Shown one piece after another: positions 34,698 to 43,956 of a DNA stretch of 64,000 nucleotides. Source of the stretch: Pseudomonas sp. R76. GTDB lineage: Bacteria; Pseudomonadota; Gammaproteobacteria; Pseudomonadales; Pseudomonadaceae. The position numbers and the translations under genes were made by a program. Each line of letters begins with the position of its first letter. Position 1 is the stretch's first letter. The notes beneath the pieces are model-generated. The model was given only the letters and a program-made list of their open reading frames with translations, was not told where the DNA came from and did no database searches. The stretch spans positions 4,588,001-4,652,000 of the forward strand of contig NZ_CP019428.1 in assembly GCF_009834565.1 (NCBI RefSeq), given 5' to 3'.

Positions 34698-36023
34698 ATG
34701 AATACCCCTGTAGTCACCCATTTCCAAGTCATCCCGGTGGCGGGCCACGACAGCATGCTGCTCAATTTGAGCGGCGCTCACGGGCCATTTTTTACCCGCA
34801 ATATCGTGATTCTCAAGGACAGCAGCGGCAACACCGGCGTCGGCGAAGTGCCCGGTGGCGAACGCATCCGCGAAACCCTCGAAGACGCGCGTAGCCTGGT
34901 GGTCGGCCAACCCATCGGCCAGTACCAACGCATCCTCAACCAGATGCGCAGCACCTTTGCCTCCCGCGACGCCGCCGGGCGTGGCCTGCAAACCTTTGAC
35001 CTGCGCATCACCATTCATGCCGTCACCGCCATGGAAGCCGCGCTGCTCGACCTGCTGGGGCAATTCCTCGAAGTACCGGTGGCCGCCCTGCTCGGCGAAG
35101 GGCAGCAACGCGATGCGGTGAAAATGCTCGGTTACCTGTTCTACGTCGGCGACCGCACGGCCACTGACCTGGCCTACCGCAACGAGGCAGATGCCGATGA
35201 CGCCTGGTTCCGCCTGCGTCACGAGAAGGCCATGACCGCCGAATCCGTGGTGCGCCTGGCCGAAGCCGCCAAAGCCAAATACGGTTTCAACGACTTCAAG
35301 CTCAAGGGCGGCGTCTTGAGTGGCGACGAGGAAATCGAAGCGGTCACCGCCCTGGCCGAACGCTTCCCGGATGCGCGCATCACCCTCGACCCGAACGGTG
35401 CGTGGTCACTCAAAGAAGCCATCCGCCTGTGCCGCGACCAGCACCACGTACTCGCCTACGCCGAAGACCCCTGCGGCGCAGAAAATGGCTACTCGGGCCG
35501 TGAAGTCATGGCTGAATTCCGCCGTGCCACCGGGCTGAAAACCGCGACCAACATGATCGCCACCGACTGGCGTGAAATGGGCCATGCGATCCAGTTGCAA
35601 TCAGTCGACATTCCGCTGGCCGACCCGCACTTCTGGACCATGCAAGGCTCGGTGCGCGTGGCGCAGATGTGCAATGAATGGGGCCTGACCTGGGGCTCGC
35701 ACTCCAACAACCACTTCGATATTTCCCTGGCGATGTTCACCCAGGTCGCCGCCGCCGCACCGGGAGACATCACCGCCATCGACACCCACTGGATCTGGCA
35801 GGACGGCCAGCACCTGACCAAGCAACCGTTGAAAATCGAAGGCGGCTACGTGAAGGTGCCGACCAAGCCTGGCTTGGGCGTGGACATCGATATGGACGCG
35901 GTCGCCAAGGCGCACGAAGTGTACAAAGGCATGGGCCTTGGGGCGCGGGATGACAGTGTGGCGATGCAGTTCCTGATTCCGGGCTGGCGCTTCAATAACA
36001 AGCAGCCGTGCCTGGTGCGGTAA
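34698..36023 (+). CDS. gudD: glucarate dehydratase
   Basis: This 441-residue enzyme belongs to the enolase superfamily. It dehydrates D-glucarate (and L-idarate) to 5-keto-4-deoxy-D-glucarate, the first step of hexarate catabolism. The N-terminal capping domain ([19 protein letters not shown]) is followed by the barrel with [10 protein letters not shown] (the catalytic KxK-type lysines), [10 protein letters not shown] and [13 protein letters not shown] (metal ligands Asp and Glu), and [11 protein letters not shown] with the catalytic His. Length and motifs match GudD closely. The ATG at 34698 follows TTAGGAA. A REP-like palindrome lies behind the stop. Confidence 0.96.
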   Translation: MNTPVVTHFQVIPVAGHDSMLLNLSGAHGPFFTRNIVILKDSSGNTGVGEVPGGERIRETLEDARSLVVGQPIGQYQRILNQMRSTFASRDAAGRGLQTFDLRITIHAVTAMEAALLDLLGQFLEVPVAALLGEGQQRDAVKMLGYLFYVGDRTATDLAYRNEADADDAWFRLRHEKAMTAESVVRLAEAAKAKYGFNDFKLKGGVLSGDEEIEAVTALAERFPDARITLDPNGAWSLKEAIRLCRDQHHVLAYAEDPCGAENGYSGREVMAEFRRATGLKTATNMIATDWREMGHAIQLQSVDIPLADPHFWTMQGSVRVAQMCNEWGLTWGSHSNNHFDISLAMFTQVAAAAPGDITAIDTHWIWQDGQHLTKQPLKIEGGYVKVPTKPGLGVDIDMDAVAKAHEVYKGMGLGARDDSVAMQFLIPGWRFNNKQPCLVR

Positions 36024-36049
36024 AACATCACTAAATGGCCAGTCAATGT

Positions 36050-36155
36050 GGGAGCTGTCGAGCTTCAGCGAGGCTGCGAAAGCGGTGGTTCAGGCAATAT
36101 ATCGGTTGGCTGTGCCGCCGTCTTCGCAGCCTCGCTGAAGCTCGACAGCTCCCAC
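36050..36155. repeat. REP-like paired palindrome, TCGAGCTTCAGCGAGGCTGCGAA type
   Basis: Long arms, TGTGGGAGCTGTCGAGCTTC and continuing through CAGCGAGGCTGCGAA, are repeated inverted on the right and end at 36155. This is a second subtype, with a different arm from the GCGGGCTTGC type. A single half of this subtype is at 48837. Confidence 0.9.
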
Positions 36156-36178
36156 ATTCGATCTGCGTTGTTATTACA

Positions 36179-36559
36179 TCAGGGCTTATCGGCTACTGCC
36201 GGCTTAGCCCTCCCCGCCTGATGGGTAGCAATCGGCTGCACCGTCAGCTCAACGCCCAACGCCAGCATCAGCTTGTGGATCGTCTCATAGCGGGTCTTGG
36301 AGCCGCCTTTCAGGGTTTTATACAAACTCTCCCGATTGACCCCCGCCGCCTCAGCCACCTTGTTCACGCCCTGGGCTTTGGCAACCTCGGCCAGCGCCTT
36401 CATGAAGATTTGCGGGTCTTGCGCCTTCATGCTTTGCGCGAGATAGGCACTGATAACTTGCGGGCTGTCGAGAAAGCGCGACGCCTCGTAAACGCTGGTG
36501 CCGGATGTATCAAGGTCGAGGATCGGCATGTCCTCGGGTTTGAATTTCGATTCGCTCAT
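36179..36559 (-). CDS. HigA-like antitoxin (addiction module, XRE-type)
   Basis: This 126-residue protein has a C-terminal helix-turn-helix: VAEAAGVNRESLYKTLKGG near 70-90 and YETIHKLMLALGVELTV after it, as in the COG3636 addiction-module antidotes. The N-terminal region would neutralise the toxin. Its ATG lies one base after the stop of the toxin gene, in the inverted toxin-first order typical of HigBA systems. It would repress its own promoter through the HTH. Codon use and context look normal for the genome. Confidence 0.88.
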   Translation of the reverse strand: MSESKFKPEDMPILDLDTSGTSVYEASRFLDSPQVISAYLAQSMKAQDPQIFMKALAEVAKAQGVNKVAEAAGVNRESLYKTLKGGSKTRYETIHKLMLALGVELTVQPIATHQAGRAKPAVADKP

Positions 36560-36560
36560 T

Positions 36561-36863
36561 TCATTGACCTCTCAGGGCATCGAGGATCTCTTTTGCCCGT
36601 TTGATTCCCCGCTTCTGGTCGGTTTTATCGCTGCCCCATAACATCAGGTAAGCGCTGATCCCAGTGCGTACAAAGTAAATCCTGTAACCAGGCCCGACGA
36701 AAACACGCATTTCGCTCAGGCCTTCGCAGACGGGCTCGCAGTCACCGAAATTGTTGTCTTCGGCGCGGTCCAGGCGCGTCAGAACGGCGGTTTTGCCCCA
36801 GACATCCTTCATACCGTCGAGCCATGTATCGAACTCCGGCGTCCTGCCGATTACGTTGGTCAC
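36561..36863 (-). CDS. RelE/HigB-like toxin
   Basis: This 100-residue protein belongs to the COG3657 family of RelE-fold toxins. Its pattern is WLDGMKDVWGKTAVLTRLDRAEDNNFGD, then LSEMRVFVGPGYRIYFV and SDKTDQKRGIKRAKEIL. RelE-fold toxins cut mRNA in the ribosome A site; whether this family does so is inferred from the fold. The start is a GTG at 36863 (an ATG alternative further in would remove the conserved N terminus). It is coupled to the antitoxin gene. Confidence 0.88.
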   Translation of the reverse strand: MTNVIGRTPEFDTWLDGMKDVWGKTAVLTRLDRAEDNNFGDCEPVCEGLSEMRVFVGPGYRIYFVRTGISAYLMLWGSDKTDQKRGIKRAKEILDALRGQ

Positions 36864-37001
36864 AGATTCACATGTAGCCTACTGGCTACTCCTTGCCGAT
36901 GCTAGTTAATTTTTTGGCCCGGTGCATACCGGAGTAAAAAACCTAGCCCAGCCCACGCATAATCAGCGTGTCGATACTGTGAGCACTTATTTCCCTTACG
37001 T

Positions 37002-37925
37002 TTAAAGCGCCCGATCAAACAGCGGGGTCACGTCATAGCGCTGCTTGAGCATCTGCGCATCCACCAAAAAATCTGCCGTGGCCTGGGCTTCGCTGACAAT
37101 TGTCGGCGAGATCGGCAGCACCTTGATCGCATCGCGCTTGAACCACACTTTGGCAATCTCCGGCGCAGATTGGTTGGCCTTCGACCAGGCCTCGGCGTAC
37201 GCGTCGATATGGCTGTTGCTCCACACCCGAGCGCGGGTCAGGCGGGCGACGAAGTCCTTGATGATCGCGCCTTTCTGCGCCAGCGCCGGTTCATAGGCGA
37301 CGATGTAAGTCGGCGCGCTCATCAGGCCCTTGGCGTTGCGGATCAGGGTGCTGCCCTCTTTCTCCTGCAGCGACACATAGGGTTCCCAGGTGCCGAACGC
37401 GTCGATGTCGCCCTGGGTCAGCGCCAGGCTGGCTTCGGCCGGCAGCAGGTATTTGAAGGTCACGCTGCTGCGCGGTACGCCGGCTTCGTCGAGGGCTTTG
37501 TACGCCAGTTGCTGGCTCCACGAGCCGTTCCAGATTGCGATGGTTTTGCCTTTGAGGTCGGCCACCGACTGAATGCCTTTGCGCGCCACGATGCCCACGC
37601 CGTCGAGGCTGGTCTGGGTGCTGGCGACCACCTTCACCGGCGCGCCGTTGGCCGCCAGGCTGATCACCGGTGTGTCGCCGACAATGCCCACGTCCAACGC
37701 GCCGCTGGCAACCGCCGAAGCCACGGGGGAGCCGGTGTTAAAGCGCTTGAAATCGATTTTATACGGCAAATCCTTCAACTCGCCCGACAGCTCCAGCACG
37801 ATGCGATTGGAGAAGAACTGGTCGCCCACCGTCAGCGTCAGCGGTTCTGCCGCCCCTACCGATGAGCCATGCAACGAGAGAGAGGCCAGGCCCAGCAGGG
37901 CAAGCAGGTTTCGACGATTGATCAT
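37002..37925 (-). CDS. sulfonate/nitrate-type ABC substrate-binding protein
   Basis: This 307-residue protein has an N-terminal export signal with an RR motif (MINRRNLLALLGLASLSL), possibly Tat-type. The mature part is a SsuA/TauA-like binding protein: VGIVGDTPVISLAANGAPVKVVA, GKTIAIWNGSWSQQLAYKAL, and QGDIDAFGTWEPYVSLQE. The ligand is probably a sulfonate or a similar organosulfur compound, an inference from its neighbour, the desulfurisation-type monooxygenase. No permease or ATPase gene is adjacent. The ATG at 37925 is chosen at the RR motif. Confidence 0.88.
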   Translation of the reverse strand: MINRRNLLALLGLASLSLHGSSVGAAEPLTLTVGDQFFSNRIVLELSGELKDLPYKIDFKRFNTGSPVASAVASGALDVGIVGDTPVISLAANGAPVKVVASTQTSLDGVGIVARKGIQSVADLKGKTIAIWNGSWSQQLAYKALDEAGVPRSSVTFKYLLPAEASLALTQGDIDAFGTWEPYVSLQEKEGSTLIRNAKGLMSAPTYIVAYEPALAQKGAIIKDFVARLTRARVWSNSHIDAYAEAWSKANQSAPEIAKVWFKRDAIKVLPISPTIVSEAQATADFLVDAQMLKQRYDVTPLFDRAL

Positions 37926-38197
37926 AAAAGAGTCCACACAGTTGAGGGCTGACTCAACCATCTGTGGGCGTGCAGTCTGGTGATGAGAGCAAGGGTTTGG
38001 AGGTCGCCGAGCGTGGCGCCCGTAGAAGCTAACGCAATAAAAGCGCTGGGTTTAATACTGTTGCGCACTATCGATAGAACCACTGCGCAGCACCCTAGCT
38101 ATTTTTCGTATTAAAAACTTTGCCACCCCTGAGTTAGGGTGACGTCACCAGACCACTGGACCCCAGCACCTGAGCCACTTTCTGCAAGGTCCATTGC
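37926..38197. other. divergent intergenic region with a palindrome
   Basis: It separates the binding protein and the monooxygenase gene. A perfect 10-bp palindrome, CTATCGATAG, lies at 38069-38078, flanked on both sides by TGCGCA (38063-38068 and 38085-38090). It may be a regulator site; no consensus promoter was recognised. Confidence 0.4.
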
Positions 38198-39436
38198 ATG
38201 TCGATTCCCGCGTTGAATATCTGGGGCGCCGCGCCCTCCGCCCGTTACGAACAACTGGCTGCACCGTTTCGCCCACTCTTTGCGCAGATCCTTGCCCACG
38301 CCGCCGAGGCCGATCAGACCCGCGCCAGCCTGGCGACAGTGATCCAGCAACTGAACGCCCTCGGCTTGCCGCGCTGGCGCTTGCCCGCCAGTTACGGCGG
38401 CCAGGACGCGAGCTTTGCCGAACTGCTCGCGCTGCTCACCGAGCTGTCCGCCGCCGACTCCAACATCACCCAAGCCCTGCGCGGGCATTTTGGTTTTTGC
38501 GAAGACGTGCTCTGCGCCAAAGACCTCGACTGGCGCGCCAAGTGGCTCGACCGACTCGGCCAGGGCGCCCTGCTCTCGCCCGGCAGCACCGAGGTTGGCA
38601 ACCAGGCACGAGGCGACTTCGGCACCCGCCTGCACCGCGATGCCGACGGCAGCCTGCGCATCAGCGGCAAAAAGTTCTACACCACCGGCGCGCTCTACAG
38701 TGACCTGATCAACACCGTGGCCACCGGTGAAGACGGCACGGTGTACAGCGTCGTCGTTGATCTCAAGGCGCCTGGCGTAAACATCGTGGATGACTGGAAC
38801 GGCTTCGGCCAACGCCTCACCGCCAGCGGCACCTGCATCTTCGACAACGCCCCGGTGGAAGACGACCTGCGCCCCACTCACCAACGCTTCGGCTATGGCC
38901 AGTCGTTCTACCAGATCTACCACCTCGCGACCCTCGCCGGCATCGCCCGTCGCGCGGCGTTAAGCGGTGCGCAAGAGCTCAGCCAGCGCGCCAGGACCTT
39001 CACCACCGGCAACGCCGATAGCGCCGCGCACGACGTGCAATTGCTGCAAGTCATCGGCGAAGTGGCCAGCCAGGCCTACGCCGCGCACGCCATCACCCAG
39101 CAAGCGGCGCAGCGCCTGGACCAGACGGCGCAGTCTGTAATCGCCCATGCCGAGCCGCTGCACGACGATGACCCGCAGGTGGCATTGGCGGAGTTGGAAG
39201 TGTGCCTGGCGGTGAACCCGGTGGTGGATGCCACACTCGCGGCAACCACTGCGCTGTTTGACGCGCTGGGCGCCAGTGCCACGGCCAGCAACAAGGCGCT
39301 GGACCGGCTGTGGCGCAATGCGCGCACGCTGGCGAACCACAACCCGCGCGTGTACAAGTCGCGGATTGTGGGTAATTACCTGGTGAATGGTTTGCTGCCG
39401 CCGGCGCAGTGGCGGGTGGGTGTGGCGAAGGGCTAA
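38198..39436 (+). CDS. acyl-CoA-dehydrogenase-fold flavin monooxygenase (SfnB/DszC type)
   Basis: This 412-residue protein has the acyl-CoA dehydrogenase fold with motifs seen in DszC- and SfnB-like monooxygenases: PASYGGQDASFAELLALLTEL near residue 68, SGKKFYTTGALYSDL near 155, and FGQRLTASGTCIFDN. The C-terminal helical domain ends in NHNPRVYKSRIVGNYLVNG. Such enzymes use reduced FMN and oxygen to open C-S bonds or oxidise sulfones. It is divergent from a sulfonate-type binding protein. A role in organosulfur assimilation is inferred; the substrate is unknown. Confidence 0.85.
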   Translation: MSIPALNIWGAAPSARYEQLAAPFRPLFAQILAHAAEADQTRASLATVIQQLNALGLPRWRLPASYGGQDASFAELLALLTELSAADSNITQALRGHFGFCEDVLCAKDLDWRAKWLDRLGQGALLSPGSTEVGNQARGDFGTRLHRDADGSLRISGKKFYTTGALYSDLINTVATGEDGTVYSVVVDLKAPGVNIVDDWNGFGQRLTASGTCIFDNAPVEDDLRPTHQRFGYGQSFYQIYHLATLAGIARRAALSGAQELSQRARTFTTGNADSAAHDVQLLQVIGEVASQAYAAHAITQQAAQRLDQTAQSVIAHAEPLHDDDPQVALAELEVCLAVNPVVDATLAATTALFDALGASATASNKALDRLWRNARTLANHNPRVYKSRIVGNYLVNGLLPPAQWRVGVAKG

Positions 39437-39472
39437 AAGTTACCCCCCGTTAAAGAAACAACACAGAACAAA

Positions 39473-39560
39473 TGTGGGAGCGGGCTTGCTCGCGAAAGCG
39501 GTGTGTCAGGTCAATATTTTTCACTGATACACCGCTTTCGCGAGCAAGCCCGCTCCCACA
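39473..39560. repeat. REP-like paired palindrome
   Basis: Perfect arms TGTGGGAGCGGGCTTGCTCG and CGAGCAAGCCCGCTCCCACA, extended by CGAAAGCGGTGTG/CACCGCTTTCG, flank a short middle. It lies between convergent genes. Confidence 0.92.
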
Positions 39561-39577
39561 TTGGATAGGAGGTGGTC

Positions 39578-40729
39578 TTACTGGCTCACAAACGCCACCA
39601 CCTGCGCCAGCATCCGATCACACGCCGCCAACTGCTCCACGCTGATGAACTCATCCGGTTTGTGGCCCTGCCCCATGCTTCCCGGCCCGCACACCACGGT
39701 CGGGATGCCCGCCTGATCAAACAACCCGCCTTCACTGCCAAAAGCCACCGTGCCGTAGTCCCGCGAGCCGCAGAACTGCGCGACCCACTCTGCCGCCTGG
39801 CTTTCGACCGAAGTGGCCAGGCCCGGGTAGCTCGACAACTCACTGAAACTGATCGCGCACTGCTCGCTCACCGCCTGCATCGCCGGCAACAGGGTTTGTT
39901 CGGCATACCCGCGCAACTGCTGCGCCACCCGCCAGGGATCCTGCGCCGGCAGCGAGCGCACTTCAAAATCAAACGTGCAATTTTGCGGGACGATATTCAG
40001 CGCTTTGCCACCGTTTATCACGCCGGTTTGCACAGTGGAAAACGGCGGGGCAAAGCGCTCGTCAAGCTGATCCGGCACCTTGAGGCTTTCACCGAGCCGC
40101 ACCAGTTCACTGATCAACCGCGCGGCGTATTCGATGGCATTCACCCCCGACGGCGCATAGGCCGAATGGCACGCCGCGCCCTGCACTTCGCAGCGTATCG
40201 CCAACTTGCCCTTATGGCCCAGCACCGGCTTGAGCTCGGTGGGCTCGCCGATCACACACAGCAGCGGCTTGACCGGTTGCGCGTGAAACCTTTCGATCAG
40301 CGAGCGCACGCCCAGGCAGCCGACCTCTTCGTCGTAGGACAGCGCGATATGCACCGGCATGCGCAACGGCGCTTGCACCAGCGCCGGCACGCAGGCCAGC
40401 ACACAGGCGATGTAGCCCTTCATATCCGCCGTGCCACGCCCGTACAACTTGCCGTCCTTTTCGGTCAGTTCGAACGGCGCTACCGTCCAGCGCTGGCCGT
40501 CCACCGGTACCACATCGGTGTGGCCGGACAACACGATGCCCGGCACCTGCGCCGGGCCGATAGTCGCCAGCAAGTTGGCCTTGCTCTTTTGCGCGTTGAA
40601 CACCAGCTCGCACGCCACGCCATGGCCTTGCAGGTACGTGCGCACAAAGTCGATCAAGGCCAGGTTGGATTCGCGGCTGGTGGTGTCAAAGCGCACCAGT
40701 TGCGCGAGCAATTCACGGCTGCTGCTCAT
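39578..40729 (-). CDS. ArgE-like M20 metallopeptidase (N-acyl amino acid deacylase)
   Basis: This 383-residue M20 enzyme has the acetylornithine deacetylase pattern: LSGHTDVVPV near residue 68, the bridging Asp in YGRGTADMKG near 95, the general-base pair in YDEEVGCLG near 131, and GEPTEL near 160, with VPQNCTFDFE and the last His in GQGHKPDEF. These bind two zinc ions. It would release an acyl group from an N-acyl amino acid. Acetylornithine deacetylase is the usual label, but the operon of uptake and catabolic genes suggests another N-acylated substrate. Its start overlaps the stop of the DUF1028 gene (ATGA-type). Confidence 0.9.
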   Translation of the reverse strand: MSSSRELLAQLVRFDTTSRESNLALIDFVRTYLQGHGVACELVFNAQKSKANLLATIGPAQVPGIVLSGHTDVVPVDGQRWTVAPFELTEKDGKLYGRGTADMKGYIACVLACVPALVQAPLRMPVHIALSYDEEVGCLGVRSLIERFHAQPVKPLLCVIGEPTELKPVLGHKGKLAIRCEVQGAACHSAYAPSGVNAIEYAARLISELVRLGESLKVPDQLDERFAPPFSTVQTGVINGGKALNIVPQNCTFDFEVRSLPAQDPWRVAQQLRGYAEQTLLPAMQAVSEQCAISFSELSSYPGLATSVESQAAEWVAQFCGSRDYGTVAFGSEGGLFDQAGIPTVVCGPGSMGQGHKPDEFISVEQLAACDRMLAQVVAFVSQ

Positions 40730-41403
40730 CGATCATCTCCCGGCACGGCGTAACCCGGCGCGTGTTGCGGGTTGATGGCGCGGTCGATGTAGTCTTGCAG
40801 TTGGCTGCGATAAGCCTGCCAGAGCTGGTCGAGGGCGCCGATCGGGTGTTCATCGGCCCAGTCCACCCGCAGGTTGACGATGGGCCACAACAGGTCGTCG
40901 ACCACGATCAACGCCGCCGAATGCACCGGGCCTGCCTCGCCGCCCCTGGCCTGGCCGCTGTGCATCGCCGCCAGCAGACGGTCTGCCAGGTGCCCGGACG
41001 CATTTTCGAACGCGCGCACCATGGCCTCGATCACCTCAGGATTAGCGAGCATGTTCCCCGCCGCCACGCACTGCTCGCCACTCACCGCCGCATGAATGCC
41101 AAGGGTTTGCGCGCCGCTGAAATGTGCGGTTCGACCCTGGCTATCAATCACCGTCACTTGCCGATATTGGCTATGGTCCTGCCCGGCCAGAACAGCTTCC
41201 AGTGCTTCACTCGGCGCCACGCCCTGCTCCAGCCTATCCAGAATCTGCGGGCCCAAACTCGGCAACGTGATGTTCTGCGAAGCCACCGCACCCACCCCCG
41301 GACGCAACCACGGGCAACGTGCGCCAACAGCAATGCTTGAAGAGCTGATCGCAATACCCATCTGGCCGGTCTCGGCGCAGCGAGCGACAACGGAAAACGT
41401 CAT
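40726..41403 (-). CDS. DUF1028 Ntn-hydrolase-like protein
   Basis: This 225-residue protein starts MTFSVVARCAETGQMGIAIS, and GARCPWLRPGVGAVASQNIT follows; both are typical of DUF1028 proteins, which have an Ntn-hydrolase fold. It contains GNMLANPEVIEAM and the C-terminal LRVDWADEHPIGALDQL. Such genes often lie beside catabolic or transport genes for amino-acid derivatives; the reaction is unknown, but amide hydrolysis is plausible. It is coupled to the M20 gene by a 4-base overlap and follows the aldolase-family gene by 9 bases. Confidence 0.9.
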   Translation of the reverse strand: MTFSVVARCAETGQMGIAISSSSIAVGARCPWLRPGVGAVASQNITLPSLGPQILDRLEQGVAPSEALEAVLAGQDHSQYRQVTVIDSQGRTAHFSGAQTLGIHAAVSGEQCVAAGNMLANPEVIEAMVRAFENASGHLADRLLAAMHSGQARGGEAGPVHSAALIVVDDLLWPIVNLRVDWADEHPIGALDQLWQAYRSQLQDYIDRAINPQHAPGYAVPGDDR

Positions 41404-41412
41404 AAAAAGCCC

Positions 41413-42144
41413 TCAGTCGAGCACCGAAGGGTCGGCGTCGATCATCAATTGCTTCATTTCTTCAAAGTGCTGCCGCGAAAAATCCGCAATGCCTTCCCAG
41501 CCGCGCGCGGTCTTTTCCGCCACTTCATCCGACAACACCCGCAGCGGCTGCCCGGTGGACCACGCCGTCACCAGGATCTGGCAGGCACGCTCCAGGGTCC
41601 AGATATCGTCATAGGCTTCGCCGATCGACGTGGCCGTCACCATCACGCCGTGATTGCCCATCAACAGGCGGCTTTTGCCATCGAGCAAGCCGGCCAGGCG
41701 CGCGCCTTCGGCCTCGGTGTCGGCCATGCCGCCGTACAGCTCATCGACGGCAACGCGGTTGAAATAGCGCGCAGTGTTCTGGTCGATAGGCGGGATATGC
41801 GGCTTGGCCAGGCACGCCACGGCCGTGGTGTAGATCGGATGCAGGTGCAACACAGCGCGGGTTTGCGGCAGTAACCGGTGAATCTGCCCGTGGATCGACC
41901 AGGCGGTGGCATCCACATTCGGGTGGTCCGCGCAGCCAGGGTCATCGGCGTTCAACAGTAAAAGGTCACTGGCCCGAATCCGCGAAAAATGCTTCCACTT
42001 CGGGTTGAGCAAAAACTGTTTGCCATCCGCCGACACGGCGGCGCTGAGGTGGTTGGCCACCGCCTCGTGCATGCCGACATGGGCGATGATGCGAAAGGTC
42101 GCCGCCAGGTCGATGCGTGCCTGTTCTTCAAGGGATAACGCCAT
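41413..42144 (-). CDS. class II aldolase/adducin-family protein
   Basis: This 243-residue protein has the zinc-binding pattern of class II aldolases: VLHLHPIYTTAVACL near residue 98 (two His), and MGNHGVMVTATSIGEAY near 163 with a third His and NHG. Substrates in the family range from sugar phosphates to small keto acids; a decarboxylase or aldolase role on a product of the operon is inferred. It lies between the DUF1028 gene and the binding protein. The ATG at 42144 is the first with a good site, AAGG. Confidence 0.9.
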   Translation of the reverse strand: MALSLEEQARIDLAATFRIIAHVGMHEAVANHLSAAVSADGKQFLLNPKWKHFSRIRASDLLLLNADDPGCADHPNVDATAWSIHGQIHRLLPQTRAVLHLHPIYTTAVACLAKPHIPPIDQNTARYFNRVAVDELYGGMADTEAEGARLAGLLDGKSRLLMGNHGVMVTATSIGEAYDDIWTLERACQILVTAWSTGQPLRVLSDEVAEKTARGWEGIADFSRQHFEEMKQLMIDADPSVLD

Positions 42145-42197
42145 GAATCTGTCTCCACAGGGCGCGGCCGCAGCAGGCTGCGGCGCGCGCGATTGGC

Positions 42198-43028
42198 TTA
42201 CTTGGGCATCAGCGCGTCGATGTCGGCTGCGGTCGGCGCTTCAAAGTTGTACTTTTTGAGCAGCGCGGCGTATTCCGGGGTGGCGCGGTATTTTTCCAGC
42301 CCGTCGAGCAAGGCTTTCTTCACGTCGTCGTTGCCCTTCTTCACGCCGAAGCCGTTCAGCACCGGGTAGATCAAGCTGTCGGAAGAAATCACCACGCGGC
42401 TGCCGAGTTTGTCGATCACACCACGGGCCACGGCGGCGTCGGTGATCTGCGCTTCGACGGCGTGAGCCAGCAAGGCCTGGGTGGTTTGCGGGTCGGTGCT
42501 GTATTCGCTGATCTGGATCGGCTTCAAGCCCTTGGCCACACAGTATTCAGTCGACAACTTGTTCATCTGCGCCAGCCAGGACGTGGCGCCCATGGAGCCG
42601 ATCTTGTGGCCGCAGAACTCTTCCGGCTTCTTGGGCTGGAAGGCGCTGTCCTTGAGGGTCAGGATCGACTCGCCGCTTTTCAGGTAAGGGATCATGTCGA
42701 TGACTTTGACCCGCTCGGCAGTGATGTACATCGACGAGTTGGTCACATCGAAGCGCCCGGCTTGCAGGCCGGTGATCAGGTTGGGAAAGCGCGTGTCGAG
42801 GGTCTCGACCTTGCGCCCCATGACCTTGCCCAGGCCGTCCATGAACTCGATATCAAAACCTGCCGGCTTGTTGTTATCCATGTACTCATACGGGAAGAAG
42901 GTCACGTCGGAACCGGCAATGATCTTGCCTTCCTGCTGGAACGCCGAAGCCGCCAACGAGGTCAGTGCAACCGCGGCGCCCAGCAGGCACACGGCGAAAG
43001 GGCGAAGACTTTTTTGAGACGCTGTCAT
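42198..43028 (-). CDS. amino-acid-type ABC transporter substrate-binding protein
   Basis: This 276-residue periplasmic binding protein has a signal peptide (SLRPFAVCLLGAAVALTSLA, cleavage after ASA) followed by a PBPb-fold domain of the polar-amino-acid family: FFPYEYMDNNKPAGFDIEFM, RFDVTNSSMYITAERVKVID, and FCGHKIGSMGATSWLAQMN. It would deliver the ligand to the fused permease/ATPase gene of the same operon. Two in-frame ATGs at 43034 and 43028 are close; the latter has AGG at a better distance. The ligand is unknown, probably a zwitterionic or acidic amino-acid-like compound. Confidence 0.9.
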   Translation of the reverse strand: MTASQKSLRPFAVCLLGAAVALTSLAASAFQQEGKIIAGSDVTFFPYEYMDNNKPAGFDIEFMDGLGKVMGRKVETLDTRFPNLITGLQAGRFDVTNSSMYITAERVKVIDMIPYLKSGESILTLKDSAFQPKKPEEFCGHKIGSMGATSWLAQMNKLSTEYCVAKGLKPIQISEYSTDPQTTQALLAHAVEAQITDAAVARGVIDKLGSRVVISSDSLIYPVLNGFGVKKGNDDVKKALLDGLEKYRATPEYAALLKKYNFEAPTAADIDALMPK

Positions 43029-43056
43029 GGTCATTACCTGCAAGGGTTTTAGGGGG

Positions 43057-43929
43057 TTAGGCAGTCACGGAATCTTGGCCGGCCTGTTGCACAAAGAACG
43101 ACGCGCCACGGGGCTTCTGCGGCAAGCGCAGCTGGTTGTCGGTGGAGCGCACCAAGCCACTTTCTTCACCGGCCACCAACAGGCCGGCGTGTGCACTGGG
43201 CAGCGGGTTTTCGCCGAATGGCAGCGCGTCTTCAGCGGCGTAGACGCTGATGAACAACGTGCGCGGCAGTTCGGTCTCGTTAGGGCTGGAAGCGTGCAGC
43301 AAACGCGTGTGCATAAAGCACACGGAACCGGCCGGGCCGTAGCAGGCGACCGGTTGCTGGCAGTGTTCTTCGACCACGGCGTCGTCCACCGAGCCGGTGA
43401 AACGCTGGTTCTGCCAGTGCGACCACAACGGGCCTTTATGGCTGCCGGGGATCACATTCAGCGGGCCGTTCTGCGGCGTCACTTCGCTGACCATCAGCAA
43501 AGCGGTGACGATGTCGTCGTTGCTGTGGGGCGTGAACAGAAAGTCCTGGTGCCACTTCACTTGGGTCGCGGTGTGCGGCAGTTTCGAGTTGATCTTGCTG
43601 TGATGAAAACGCGCGCCGCCAGCGCCCACCAACTGCGCGGAAATCGCCGCCATCCGCGAGTGCAACGCCACGCGCTCATACACCGGGGAAATCTCGGTGG
43701 GCGAACTCACCCGGCGCAACGATGGGTGATCGGCGCGGTGGTCGCCCTCCAGGTCGAAGCGCGCGCGGCCATCCACGGTGGCGCCCCAGCCTTGGTCGTG
43801 GCTGCGGCTCTCTTCCACCCACTGGTCGAAGTCGTGTTGCAGCGCGGCCACGTCGTCCGGCGACAGCACGCCTTCCACCACCAGAAAGCCGTCGCGCTGG
43901 AATTGTTCGATTTGAGCTTGCTCGATCAT
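43057..43929 (-). CDS. phytanoyl-CoA-dioxygenase-family (PhyH) 2-oxoglutarate oxygenase
   Basis: This 290-residue protein has the PhyH double-stranded beta-helix with iron ligands in VKWHQDFLF (His-X-Asp) near residue 123 and a later His near CFMHTRLLHASSPNETELPR, with the 2-oxoglutarate-binding Arg nearby. Members hydroxylate small molecules, for example ectoine, using 2-oxoglutarate and oxygen. In this operon it could hydroxylate the imported amino-acid-like compound or its product. The ATG at 43929 is followed by the conserved DGFLVVEGVLSPDDVAAL. It sits between the transporter gene and the binding-protein gene. Confidence 0.88.
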   Translation of the reverse strand: MIEQAQIEQFQRDGFLVVEGVLSPDDVAALQHDFDQWVEESRSHDQGWGATVDGRARFDLEGDHRADHPSLRRVSSPTEISPVYERVALHSRMAAISAQLVGAGGARFHHSKINSKLPHTATQVKWHQDFLFTPHSNDDIVTALLMVSEVTPQNGPLNVIPGSHKGPLWSHWQNQRFTGSVDDAVVEEHCQQPVACYGPAGSVCFMHTRLLHASSPNETELPRTLFISVYAAEDALPFGENPLPSAHAGLLVAGEESGLVRSTDNQLRLPQKPRGASFFVQQAGQDSVTA

Positions 43930-43956
43930 TTTAGGGTGTCCTGAACGTTAACGAGA

